DNA of 64,000 nt, from NCBI GenBank assembly GCA_963965975.1, contig OZ014411.1:12974501-13038500 (forward strand), written 5' to 3'. The DNA comes from Xestospongia bergquistia. Its lineage: Eukaryota > Porifera > Demospongiae > Haplosclerida > Petrosiidae. A program made the translations under genes and the position numbers. This document shows positions 26,713-39,094 of this stretch, in pieces. The notes beneath the pieces were generated by a model. The model was not told the DNA's origin. It searched no databases and worked only from the letters and a program-made list of their open reading frames with translations. Position 1 is the stretch's first letter. Each line of letters begins with the position of its first letter.

Positions 26713-28002
26713 CTGTGATAGTACCTCGATCTTCTCCTCAACACTTAATTAAAAGGAGGTAAGGATTCATTAAGACCAGACATCTTTTCTTTATTGTATA
26801 GGTATTTATTAATGTTTCTTACACATTGAAACTGTATGGTCTTATCATTATGCTTATTTTTGTCTAATTTGTTAGTTAAAACTGACAGGCATGAGTTTAT
26901 ACTGTCACTTGATTAACATCCAGGTGTCATCCATTTAATTAGCTTAGACTATGTTTATTGAAATCAACATATTTCCTATTCTAGGTGCCATTTTATAAAT
27001 ATACCTGCATCATTACATAAGACATTCAAGACAGAGTAGCATTCTGATGCCTTGCTGTTTCTCTTCTTGTTCTATAATATCTCAATATCTGAATCACTGC
27101 TTCAACTCTATTTTCTTTTTTTCACTTATAGTGCCTAAGATGCATTATCTAGTTTTCTCCTGACATTCAACAGGAATTGATATCTCTGATACCTTTTCAA
27201 GGAAGTAAGGAATTACCTACAACCAGGTAATTTGAAGAAGTTAATAGTTCAAGTAGCTCATTATACTTTCCTGCTTATATTAAATCTTCCTACATGAATT
27301 CAAACTGTGTGATTATTCCTGATAAACAACTCATTCTTTCTAGAGGACTGAAACTGCACACTTCATGTCTACACTGCTCTTTCCCATTCAATAGTGAAAG
27401 TACTAAATTTACTAATAAAAGAGATAGTAATGGAACAGCCACACAAGAAGTATGACAATATCTAAATTAGTTCACTGGTAACTATAAATGTAGCTATATC
27501 ACCTAATGAATTGACATTTTTCTTTGGTTCATTATTGGTAGTTTTGTAATCACCATACCAACTATTCACATAGTACTCAACAGCCTTCTATGTCTTGCTG
27601 GTCAATTAAGCCATACCTCACACCTGTAGTGCAATTCTCAATAGATTTCCCATCAATTATGTCCAAAATACTAATCTGAATTCAATGCTGTACTTGTTAT
27701 ACATGGACAATGGATTCAATTTAAGTTTTTGTCAGACTCTTAAAGGTACATGTGGATGAATTCAAACAAGTTAAACTACAAGACTGTTTACATTTTTATT
27801 AGGATTTACATTACATTTAATATTGTGCTATTTTTAGTAATTTTTTTTTGTTATTGAGGACTGTTTTCTTCTTTTAGTACTTATATTTTAAGATTAATAT
27901 CAAGAAAATGTTTTATTATCCATGATAAAAGAGCAATAAAGTTCGAAGATTAGAGTAGGCCTTGTACTCCCAAACAAAGACGGATTGTAGATGACGACTA
28001 CC

Positions 28003-28012
28003 GCGCATGCGC
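28003..28012. promoter_or_regulatory. NRF-1-like palindrome in A4 promoter
   Basis: GCGCATGCGC sits about 112 bases before the A4 start codon in a locally CpG-rich patch. The sequence matches the core of animal NRF-1 sites. Blocks near 11400 and 25200 contain accgcgtatgcataatac, which looks like a decayed version. Binding is inferred from the motif alone. Confidence 0.4.
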
Positions 28013-28123
28013 AATACGTTTACTACTTATAAAAATCAAATTAGAGCCTCTACATTATTACTGCATTACGTTGAACACGTCACGACCTGTAGGTTATAGT
28101 CTGGATAACTTATTTTCTTCATC

Positions 28124-31100
28124 ATGAAGATCAAAAAGTTCAGATATGTATTCCTTACTGTGTTTGCAGTTACATCTACCTTGATTGCTCTGCATGGTTT
28201 AAAATATAATGAAACAGTATTATATACAGTGACTTTGCCCCAAGATCTTGCTGTTGTCCATGATCATAAATTGAAAGAAGTATCCCCAGATCATCCTGCC
28301 CCAAGACAAAATCTTTGGGTAGACTTACAACCTAATGAAAACATGTTGGTAAGAAAATATGTAGTTCAGTATGTCCAATATATACAATTAATAATGAATT
28401 TATCTGTCTATTATTAAACATCACTTTAATTAGACAGTGTGATTCAAAGTGGCCCAAACAACAACAAGTATGTATAATCAAGTGATGACATAACATAGAC
28501 AAATAATTATACAAGTTATTATGAATGTATGACAGTTAGTTCCTGTTATATATTAAGTGTTACAATAAATTAGTTGTCTAACTATACATGGTGATTTTAT
28601 TTGAATAAATCTCTATTAGTAATCAAACAGTATGACGTTTACTTTTTGCATCAGATGATTTCACTAAATGAAACCAATATAACAATATGTTGGTTAAATC
28701 AACCCATTGTTTAGTATACAGACCTACTAACTTACATGCAAATACTTGTTGTTTACCTTTGACCACTAATGATGAAGCCATTACTTCTTATTAGTTTATA
28801 TTAATGATAATTAATTTTGGGTCACTTTGAAGCCTTACTACATTCATACAAGTGTTGACTGCAGTGGCCCAAATCACTTTATATGGGTTTATATAAACAT
28901 ATTCCTATACTGATGTGGTCTATTAAGTCATCCTGTATAGACATGTCATCTATTACACTATTGTCTCATAGCAATGTGGTCAAACCTCCTTTAGTGTTGT
29001 GATCTATTGCATGACCAGCAATTGGGTGTGTAGGGTAATTGTTTCGTTCTCTAGTAGTAGTGGAGCATGGACCAGTATCTAGTTTGCCCTACACAGAATT
29101 TTTGATAAATGACCAGTAGCATAGTTGTACACTTCTTTGTTATGTCCTTACCTCAACTATAATGAATCGTTGGTCTATATGGTCTCAATGTTTAATAATA
29201 TATTAATTCAATTGTTTGAGGAGAAGAATTGCGCAGCATCAATTTTATACATCCTTGAGACTTTACTTCATGCAGCTGCCACTTTCCTTTACCTTATTCT
29301 AATGTACTCCAGTTCAACTACAGTAATAATAGGTATCAACTATCAACTAAATTTGCTAAGTTGCTGCCAGTTCTCCAGTTTATTAAACACAGTTAGTATT
29401 GTTTTGTTTCTTCAAACTCTCTTTCCTTTCTTCAGAATCTGTAAGTATACTAAGATGTATTGTACAACTTAAGAGATTATATATATGATAACTTACTAGC
29501 TATTTTTAAAAAAGTTTTGTTAATGCATATGTAGTCAAATTTCTTTTGATGTTTCACTGCTAAGTGAGTTTTCAACTAATCAATGCTGTCCCTCTTGACA
29601 CTTTATTGATCCATCAATATTTATAGTATTAGATATTGAAATGAATGAGAACTCTACCTTTACATACATTCATTATGAATTAATTTCAAATGTTTATGCA
29701 GTCCAGATTTACTTCAATACTGCAATTAAGACAGTGTGAGCAAATGAAGACTACCAACATCATTGACAACTAATAGACAGACACAATGTTTTTAAGAGTA
29801 AATACTTATGATCATGTTTTATAGCTTAATTGGATGATGTCAAAAAAATTCAATGATGTCAAAATGATGTTAATTGTTGGAAATGTTCATATCTTTAGGC
29901 AATCGTGTATTCTTGTCTTCTTCTTGTTTCACTTCATTGTTGCATGATTAGACACATGGATAAAATATTAATTTGATTATATACTAATATTATGAATGTA
30001 TTTAACATTCTTAAATAGTTCACAGCTTCTACAGTTTTCTGACATAAATTGATGATTTTCTTACAGTAACTGAAGAAACATAATGTTTATATGTACAACC
30101 TATATTAACATACTCAGGAGACAAGTCAGTGTTAATGCTGCAGCTGTGTCTCTCCCTACTTATGTGTCTATATATACCTCAACTCATGATCACACAGGCA
30201 TATACATTAAAAGTATATAGATTACACAGAGCCAAAATCAATACCTCATTATAGTTGAGTTACAGGACTGATAAAGTATAGGACAGTTACATTACCGGTA
30301 ATCTGGATTTCTGTATATGTAGGATAACTCAATGCAGAATTGTGTATAAATAATCTCCTCCAATACAAGAGTACAGGAGACTTACACAACATTTTTTATC
30401 TTCTCTTTACTAGATAAGAAGATTAGCATATTATGATGATCGTTCTGGTAGTCCCACAATTGTACTGATAGCTATGCACAATGATACTGTCCAACAGCTA
30501 AAATATTATGCTCAGATTGTATACAAGACAAGAAAATTATGTGTTCTTTTAAGGAAGTTAAGAAGTGGAAGACTTGATTTGAAACATAATCTTCCAGAAA
30601 TATATGTAAACTATTTATTAAGAACTGATGGAAAACTTCCAAGTGAACCACCTCTCTATCTAAGAGTGACTTCAAGTAGATGGTGTGCTAATGAAGGAGA
30701 ATTGTCTGATCCCATATTGGTAAAGTATGGAAAAAATGATAAACTTGTCCCATTTGGTGTATGCTTACACAAAGCATTGTTTTCTATCACTAATCCTCAG
30801 TTGTTGGTAGATTGGATTGAAATACACAAACAGTTAGGAGCTGAGATAATTACAGTCTATTTAGAAGATGTACCTGAAGGTATTGCAAAGGCTGTTCAAT
30901 CTTATATTAAGGATGGTCTATTAGAGTTATTAGACTGGAACTTGAAAAAAAGAACTCGAGATTTTGGACAAACAGGTGTTGTGAATGATTGTTTATATCG
31001 TAATCTTTATCGAGTGAAGTATCTTGGAATGTATGATTTAGATGAGGTGATAGTTTCTCAAAAGCATTATTCATGGCATGAAATGATAGAGTACCTGAAT

Positions 31101-31508
31101 AGTCGTTACAATTTGGATAAATATGCTTCATTAAAATTTAAAGGTTGTCCATTTCATGTTAGTATTCGTGATAAAGTGATAGGTAACAATGTGTCACTTT
31201 GTCAAAATGCAAGTTTGCCTGTCTACTTCACAAGGACAATGAGAGATAAAGATGCTGTAGATCATCCAAAATTAATGATAAAGCCCGCACTTATAATATC
31301 AGCACATATTCATCATATTGATTATGCTTGGACTACATGGTTTTCGTTTCATATCAATGTACCTGCAAAACTTGCTATATGTCATCATTACAACATTTAT
31401 CGCAGACCAAAAGATACATTTTACAGCAACATAATGGCTCGTTATGAAAGACCACTTTTGGAAGGAATAAAGAAACGTATTTGTCATGTTTCTATGAAAA
31501 AAGAATAA
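28124..31508 (+). CDS. GT92 (DUF23) glycosyltransferase A4
   Basis: Fourth type A family 92 glycosyltransferase. Exon 1 is 28124-28348 (75 codons) and exon 2 is 30414-31508 (364 codons plus stop). Total 439 residues. The anchor is followed by the same K-E-V-S-P-D-H-P stem as A3. The first half of the catalytic domain is nearly identical to A1-A3. The region after Y-A-S-L-K-F is much more diverged, and the C-terminus ends in H-V-S-M-K-K-E. The metal-motif segment is D-L-D-E-V-I-V-S: the usual P is replaced by S. Both acidic residues remain, so activity is plausible. The 2065-bp intron keeps A-like sequence at 28349-28480 and 29520-30110 only. Confidence 0.88.
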
Positions 31509-32649
31509 TTTATATGTCATTTAAGGAATTTCAAATATATTGTTTAGAAACTTCTGAATGAAATAAACAATTTATAAACTTTTAGTCTAAATCATATGCA
31601 TCTAAGTCTAGTTTTTGAAGCTATTATCTGCAATATCAACATTATAGTATTATTACTTTGTACATGCATGTGAGGTACAAGTATATATAAATTAGAGAAT
31701 GCTAAGCATTCCTATATATGGGAGCTTTTTTCTCATTGCATTCAACTGGCAGAAAATATGTATTTAATTTTTATTATATAAACTTTTGAAATTTCAATCA
31801 GATTATTGGCTGTATATTGTTTATTAAGGATTGGAGAACTAGTTGCAGGTATACACTTAGTATAGTCTGGTGTTTTTAGACTAGGAGGAATTGTCTGAGG
31901 ACAAGTGTACTTGTACAGCCTGCAAACTCTCTCTCACTCCCTATGTATTTTTATGATTCAGCCATGATCTTATGTTTAACATAGAGTTTATTTAATATAT
32001 CACATTATTTGTGTAATTGGATTTATACTACATGCAGATACAAAACCAAAGTTTCTTTTGTAGGGAACAGTTTACAATCTTTAATTTGTTACATCAAGCA
32101 TTAGTACTATAATATCCATTATTACACATATTACGTGATGATTAAGCGTTCATACCCTTATAAATAATTATTTTATAATCAGCCATAATCTTTTAACATT
32201 TTATAGAACTTTGGGTCTTCAGTGATAATGAGAGAGAAGAGAGAGATATAGAAAGAAAGAAATAGACAGAGAGAAATGAAGCTAGAACATGGAGACTTAA
32301 TGAATGTGCTATCTGATGTAATACAGCATCATATACCATGAGCATATTCACAGGTTGATATGAAAATGTGTAACAGCAATTGATACATGTCATTGATAAG
32401 TGAATATGGATCCATAGACAATTAATGAATGAGTGGATGGATATAATGAGCACATGCTGTTATGTATTTGACAAAAATGGATAAATGTAATGGATTGATG
32501 AGAGCAGGCCTACTGAGAGGGGGCAACCAAGAATATTTTCCCAGGGCCCCAACATTTTAGAGTGGACAACTTCTTGTTGTCAACTTATTTATCAATAGAT
32601 GAATCAGAGTAATAATCAATAATGGCTATTTAATTCAGGAAATACACAC

Positions 32650-32653
<4 letters not shown>

Positions 32654-32707
<54 letters not shown>
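32654..32707. repeat. (TA)n microsatellite
   Basis: About 54 bases of alternating TA after a short ACAC run. Confidence 0.95.
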
Positions 32708-32709
<2 letters not shown>

Positions 32710-32908
32710 TTTCAATAAACAGATTAAGTTAGGTGTTTTTCTGGCCTTTTGATGAGCAAAGATGTCAATAATGTGAGCAAAATTAACTCCTTTAGAAAGG
32801 TCACTCTCATTACCTCGGTCTGTCAGTCAATCTTGTGTCATGGTTGTATATAAGTAATTTTTAATTAATTTTAATTTACTAAATGATCTCTTTTAACTTG
32901 TAGCAGGA

Positions 32909-33170
32909 ATGGTACAAAAATATGTAAGGCAATACAGCAGTTACAAAAAAGAGGCTGTATCTTTCATTTATGAATGTTATTTAGGAGATTTAGAGGAGGC
33001 AAAGACTGTTTCCCAAAATTTGCCAAATGAATTGCTTTTCTCATGTGCATGGTCAAATGCCAACATTATCAACAATGTAACTGGCTGGGTTCAGAGTTAC
33101 AGATGTCTACCCATTTAACACACAAGCCTTTTTAGCCCCTGTTCCAACTGATTTGACATCAAAATCCTTA
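32909..33170 (+). pseudogene. Probable pogo-like transposase C-terminal fragment
   Basis: A 69-codon frame (M-V-Q-K-Y-V-R-Q-Y...) continues after a one-base frame change into D-V-Y-P-F-N-T-Q-A-F and P-V-P-T-D-L. The V/I-Y-P-F-N-P-like signature is typical of the end of pogo/Tigger-type transposases. Stops follow. Identification rests on this short motif only. Confidence 0.35.
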
Positions 33171-33384
33171 CTGACTCAACTGTCTTGAAATTTATTCCTT
33201 TTATTCCAGCCTCAAGCTGTTGTCATTTTGACGCAATGTCATATAGATCTCCATGGTCACAATGTTATGATAATTATTCGTATGTGTCTTAACCACCTTG
33301 GCCTTTACATGGACACCTTTACTTTCTAAGCTCTCCATGATTGCCTATCAATCCTGTAACTTTCTGGGTTTATCTACTGGTGGT

Positions 33385-33409
33385 GGGGGGGAAGCTTCCC
33401 CCCCCCCCC
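33385..33409. repeat. G7-AAGCTT-C12 palindrome
   Basis: Homopolymeric G run, a HindIII-like centre, then a C run, followed shortly by another C7 tract. C tracts also occur at 39070-39094 and 48391-48402. It is prone to slippage and to sequencing or assembly error. Confidence 0.85.
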
Positions 33410-33486
33410 AACTCAGTAAGTTCCCCCCCACAAATTTACAGTGATTGACATTGTATTAATGAAAAAAAAAATGTATCAAGTATTTA

Positions 33487-33992
33487 AATTAACAGAGTGG
33501 CTTCCATTTATATGGTTGTGAGGTTCTCCATACTGTGGCCAAACTATAGGGATCTCTTCAAGGTAAAACTATTGACCTTGCCAGAGTACCTGGAATGGTT
33601 GAGGGCACCATTAAACGACTAAAAAAGTTGAAAGAGAAGAGTGACACTTCAACATGGTTCAAGGATCATATGAACATTTTCACTGACACTTCGTTACATG
33701 GATCAAGAAAGATTGTTGTTAAAATGAGCAGAAAGTGTCATTCCTTCAAAGAGTTTATCGACCATACATTCAAAGTGTCATTGATCATATTAATGCAAGA
33801 GTTGAATCCACTGACTTCATCTCGTTTATATCTGTATTTGATCTATGTCACCTTCCAAGCAGGATGGGAGAAGAAATATTAGAGCATGCAATGAGAATAT
33901 GTATTGAAGGACCTGAACGTTTAACAGACGAAACACTGGAAGAAATTATCGAAAATTACAAAAAAGTCAAGAAAAGAAAAATAGCACTGTAA
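33487..33992 (+). pseudogene. hAT transposase remnant 1 (internally deleted)
   Basis: Carries the M-V-E-G-T-I-K-R-L-K segment and the C-terminal M-G-E-E-I-L-E-H-A-M end of an hAT transposase. About 300 bases encoding the dimerisation core, present in the copy at 40316-41168, are missing between C-H-L-P and S-R-M-G. A one-base deletion near 33723 also breaks the frame. It lies about 500 bases before the B1 start. Confidence 0.7.
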
Positions 33993-34497
33993 TTAATAAT
34001 TATTATTTATTCTCTTTAGTTATTTGCAACATGTTATTCAATAAAGCTAAAAGTGCATTAAGTAAAAGTGATCCATGGAGGGACATGGTAGCTGAACGGA
34101 GCAAAGAAGAATTCAGGTGACACCTCAGCCAGTCTATGGTTTGACTGTATGGCTTATCATACTTGAGAGCAATCATACTATAGCTTCCAGTCTCTTATAC
34201 ATAACCTTTGCTGACTGTGCCATCCCACTTGAAGTGGTAAAAACAATTGGCGTGAAGCAGCCGTGCTCTATTTCTCGTATTCTCTGGTCATAGGCCCTTC
34301 TTTCTTCCTGTTTATTTCTTATGCAACAAATTTCCAGGGGGAGATTTTGATAGGTTTGTACGAAGGGATTGAAGAAATAGGATGTCCGTCCTCGGCTTCC
34401 GTACCACCCACTATTACGTAATACATTCCATTCGTTGTCAGGCTCCTCTTATCACGTGACATTGTCACTTGTAATATTTCCTCAGGTAGTTTCTGTG

Positions 34498-37400
34498 ATG
34501 CTCATACTGAAAAGACTTTATTTGTTAGTGATTACTTTCTTTGCAACGGTGGTGATAATATATCTGTTCCTCCCTCTTATGAACTCACATGTCGAACATT
34601 TATCCTATATCGCTCTTATGAAAGTAAGTTAAGTTAGTCTCATATCTAGACCTGCAACAGTAAGTCTCGGTACGAGACTGAAATTATACACAATCATATA
34701 AAAGGACACTACACTAACTTATATGATTCATTGAGTGATAACAAGCACATTATATATTACCTCACTAATTAATATGGAAAAAATAATTTCACAAATAATT
34801 AAATAATTAATATTAGAAATCAAGACATCCTGAATAAAATGTGAAAAGCCCATAAAAGTCAACATGTCTTAAATATAAAATGTATGTAAATTGCTAAAAA
34901 TGTCATCAAGAAATGATTCTGTAATTATTTTGATTTGTTTTTATATCTACATTTTGCTTGTGTGGATGTGGACTGTAAATGCTTGACATCCTTTCCTACA
35001 ACATCTCCATGAAAAGCTTCCTTTACGAGATACTAACCTACTTCCACTGCCTTATTTTAGGCACTATATTGATTAAGCAAGCAATGTTTGTTTTACATCC
35101 AATACATCTATTTTCTTCATCTTTGAGAACATCTCTGTAAAGAACGAAAAGTGTATATCTTATACTAGCCATTCTGGAAGATATTACAGAAGTGACCTCT
35201 ATATATTACACTATTTATATTGTGATGTTTAAATACTTGAAAGGTCCATTATTTCTCTATAAAGGCAATTTCTTTGATTCTGTCTCATTTTTCTATTTTT
35301 TGATACTTACACTTCCTATAGTCACGTGCATAATTTAAGGTCTACTTATTAATTATTAATTAATTAGTAGACCCTAAACTTCAATGTACCTGTGGCTTGA
35401 CTTTGACAAAATTATTTGTCTGTGTAAGACCTTTACATAGACCATTGCTAAGTACAGAAATTCTTTTCAAGAGATACTAAAGCACATGCTATAAGTTTAA
35501 TGGGAAAAGGCACTATGAGCTTAACTTAGTACCATTAACAACTATGCAATTCTATAATAATAAAAACTCAATGCATAATTTGAATGCCTGATATTGTTGC
35601 CACAACATTTCAGTTTAACAGCAACCCAATTTTCCCATCTTAGTGAGGTCTGTCAACATTGTTGCTTGTAATAATTTCATAATTAAATAATTAATAAATA
35701 TTAAGAAATCCAGATCCTTTGACCAAAATGTGAAAGGCCCAGCAAAATTATCACATCTTCAAAAAGTAAAACTCATATAAATCACTAATTTTTTTCATCA
35801 AGAAATCATTTTGTAACTGTTTTAAGTCCTTTAATGTCAGCCATTTTGTCATGTGTGAGGTTCGGCCTGCTAATAACATGGTGTTTCATTTGAAAGTTTG
35901 ATTTCTGGCTTCAAGTTAAATTCACTAAGCAGCCGGTTTTATTAAGAGATGAATTTTAGTACCTTTACCCTATCCTAGCATCAAAGTCTCTTTTGAATTA
36001 ATCTTTGGCTACCAAGAAGGTTTTTGTATGAGATTAAGTCCCAAACTTTGCACAAGGTTATAGTCAATAATAATTTTATAGTTTGTCTATTGAAGCAAAC
36101 TATTTACTACACATGTAATTTTTTTGCAATACTGTATCTGTTTTAATTGCTAAATAAGTTATGAACATGATATGGATTTATCTAAAGTTTCGTGAGAGAA
36201 TTATCATTGTAATGTTTTGCTATAGTGTGGGTTAAACATTTTTATGCCCTTCATTTTAATTTTAGGAATTAAAAAGATAATGAATACTAACTATAGCCTT
36301 TTGGGCTACACAGAACTTAGTAATACAATACAATTAGTAAACTTCAGATACAAGACAGTTATATTATTTTTGATTTATACAGGACTCGCCTCTTCATCAC
36401 CCTGCTAATCTAGATGATTTATGGATCGTGGTTAATAAACATTTATTGGTAAGACTAGCTATAATGGCTTTCAGAAAAGTTTATTATAATTTTAAAATCA
36501 TATTAGATTAGACGAATGGGCTACTTTGACACAAGGGTCAGATCACACTTATCTGTCGTATTTATTAGTATGCATGATGACAGACAAGTAAAAAAGCCTA
36601 ATCTTTATGCACAGATCATATACAAACACAAGTTACCAGTATGTGTTGAACTAGAGTATTGGACTCAGAGTGGCCACTTAGATGAGCGTTACTTTAAAGA
36701 GTTATGGGTAGCATATGTATTAAGAAATAAACATGCCATCTTATCAATTGAAGCTCCAGTGATGGCAAAGATATCAACTAATGAATCATGTAATACATCT
36801 ATGCCTATAATACCTATACAAGATAGAGTAGGAGATAAAAATCTAACATATGGTGTGTGTCTTCATCAACCACTTTATAATATGAAGGATCCACAGCCGT
36901 TAGTTGACTGGGTTGAGCTAAACTTAGCTTTAGGTGCAGAGATTATTACTGTTTATCTACAGAATGTTTCAGAGTCATTTTACACAATAATGTTGCCATA
37001 TATTGAGAAAGGTGCAGTTGAAGTTATTGACTGGAAATTAAAGCCACCTTTAATAGATGGATATACTAAATGCTGGGGTCAGGTTGGAATAATAAATGAA
37101 TGTATATATCGTAATATATACAGAGTGAAGTACCTGGCACTAATAGACATAGATGAATTTATTGTTCCTCAACAGACACTTACAGTAACAAAAATGTTGT
37201 ATGAATTAGAAATTATAAAGCCAAACGCATCATCATTCACATTTTTAAATACGCTATTCTTTAAAGATGGAGTCAGTCTTCCTGAAGTCAACTTATCGGT
37301 AAAATGTCAAAGTATGAGTTGGCCTAGATATTTCACATTTACTCTACAATGTGCTAATCCAGAAATTGAAGCAAAAACTATGACTTGGCATAAAATAGTT

Positions 37401-37637
37401 GTTAAACCTAAGGCAGTTATAGGTGCTTGGGTTCATAATCCAACAGAAGTTCTACCAGGTTATGATAAAACATATCATGCTCCTGTGAATGTAGGTTTAA
37501 CATATCATTATCGTGCACCTAATTCTAAAAGAGTCAAAAGTTGTGTGAGCAAAAAGAAACCACAAAAGAAACGTGTTTTTACTATTAGTCGCTATTTTAA
37601 TCAAACATTGATGGGAATACTGAAAATATTTTGTTAA
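34498..37637 (+). CDS. GT92 (DUF23) glycosyltransferase B1
   Basis: Type B family 92 glycosyltransferase. Exon 1 is 34498-34623 (42 codons with a membrane anchor at about residues 6-26, ending at AAA/gtaagtt). Exon 2 is 36383-36448 (22 codons, D-S-P-L-H-H-P-A...). Exon 3 is 36507-37637 (376 codons plus stop), starting I-R-R-M-G-Y-F-D. All joints are phase 0, giving 440 residues. Exon 2 aligns with the S-P-D-H-P-A-P stem of type A, which supports the model. The catalytic domain begins near Y-G-V-C-L-H (about 179). D-I-D-E-F-I-V-P is at 278-285 and Y-H-Y-R at 397-400. A basic K/R-rich patch lies near the C-terminus. Intron 2 is only 58 bp; intron 1 is 1759 bp. A further stem exon inside intron 1 cannot be excluded. 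Confidence 0.88.
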
Positions 37638-38052
37638 TCCTTTTCATTTCATTATGATAATAATCATGATAATTATAACATTTTCTTTATTTTTTGATAT
37701 AATTATGTATATAAACATATAGTACAGTATATGAGAGTTAATAATAATTAAAGCAGCTTCTTTTATCCTGAGGACAAAGTAGGAGGTAGTTGTTTGTACT
37801 GATATGTACATGTGTGGTCAATGGGTAAGTTTTGTTATGTAATTTAATTGGTGTATAGATTATACACTGAGGTTGAGGTAGATGAGTGATTTATACACTG
37901 ATGGCTGCAAGCCAAAGGTGGCAGTTTAGTCTACATTATTAATTTGTACGTGATTACCAAGTGTAACTATCGAAAGGTACATGATTTATGAGGTAGTATG
38001 ATAATTACTGAAGTGTGCACAATTGATGAGGTAGTACATAAAAGGAAGTAGT

Positions 38053-39007
38053 GAAGATTTACAGAAAGCAATTGAGGATGTATCAGATGGCAAGTTATCA
38101 ACTAGAACAGCATCAGCTAAATACAATATACCCAGAATCACAAAACATGACAACACAACTCTAAAAGTCAAAGAAATATCCAGAACATGTACAGGTTCCT
38201 CCTCAGAATTAACTGAAACTGAAGAGCATAACTGGTTATTGGGCTATACAAATGACTGAAATAGGGTGTGGTCAATCTAGAAAGCAAAATACAATGATGG
38301 TGAATAAACAACGTGATTGTACTGGTAGGACTAATCCCTTTATTACCAATAATCAGCCAGGATGGAATGGTGGTATGCTTTTTGTGGAGATGCTTTGAGG
38401 TGAATTTATGAACACAACAAGCCTTACAGACGTGTAGAGAACCTGCATGCACAGCAGAAGTCATGTATAATTGGTACAATGACTATTAACAGTTTCTCTT
38501 TCTAAATGACATCTACGATAATTCAGCTAGAATTTGGAACTGTGATGAAAGCAGCTTTTTACTGTGCCCTAAGTCTGGGAATGAAGATGTTGACATCTTG
38601 TGGACCCAAAGATGTTTACGATGCTACTAGTAGTAGCAAAACACAAATATTGACATTTTAGTTTGTATTAATGCAGCAATTCCACCAATGCATATTTTTC
38701 CAGGGTAAGATTTACATATAACCCAATGGAAGATTGTGTGGATATATATAGAGCATACCTTCATAAGTTATCTAACAAGTGGATCACCCAAGAATTGTTC
38801 TATGAATGGCTTATTCATAAGTATAATACCTCTGATTGTCTTGTTTGTCTTCTTGTAGATGGTCACATATCACATGTGCACATTGACCTAGAAACACCAA
38901 ACTTCTGTAAAGAAAATGATACTATGTTTTATTGCCTTCCAGCTCATATAACACAGCCATTAGATGTCCTCCTTAAAAGCAAGTACCATTGTCAATGCTT
39001 TCAATAA
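38053..39007 (+). pseudogene. pogo/Tigger-type transposase remnant 1
   Basis: The longest of three copies. It starts with a helix-turn-helix-like segment (D-L-Q-K-A-I-E-D-V...S-T-R-T-A-S-A-K-Y-N-I-P). It continues with W-N-C-D-E-S-S-F (first acidic residue), L-V-D-G-H-I-S-H (second) and L-P-A-H-I-T-Q-P-L-D-V, the order found in DDE_1 endonucleases of the pogo/Tigger/jerky group. Several stops and frame changes separate the parts, so it is dead. Confidence 0.75.
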
Positions 39008-39069
39008 AGCAGACATTTACCAACAAAGTAGTATGATTAGTATTTCATAGAGAGGGGGACACTGGGATT

Positions 39070-39094
39070 CCCCCCACCCCCCCCCCCCCCCCCC
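39070..39094. repeat. Poly-C tract
   Basis: C6-A-C18 immediately after the transposase remnant. The duplicate at 48391-48402 is C12. Confidence 0.9.

Larger units (their letters stand above)
23044..28123. other. A3-A4 spacer
   Basis: Copies the A1 downstream flank up to about 25345: the NPxY remnant at about 23740-24140, the second exon remnant at 24318-24506, and the repeated block at 24935-25345. The rest is unique AT-rich sequence with a hydrophobic minus-strand open frame (25862-26104), microsatellites (26488-26712) and the probable A4 promoter (about 27900-28123). No intact gene is identified. Confidence 0.65.
31509..34497. other. A4-B1 spacer
   Basis: Boundary between the A and B parts of the array. 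It contains a GA-rich purine tract (about 32224-32280), a TA microsatellite (32654-32707), a pogo-like transposase scrap (32909-33170), a G7-AAGCTT-C12 palindrome (33385-33409), and the first hAT remnant (33487-33992). The B1 5' flank follows. No intact gene is seen. Confidence 0.65.

Noticed and set aside
27200-27900. Coding-like text upstream of A4
   Set aside because: Multiple stops in every frame and no recognisable motif; could be an old transposon but cannot be supported.
29125-29472. 115-codon plus-strand frame in the A4 intron
   Set aside because: Hydrophobic, low-complexity translation, no flanking splice support and no copy in other A introns; probably chance.
30472-31520. Minus-strand frames opposite A4 exon 2
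   Set aside because: Shadow frames of the strongly supported GT92 coding exon.
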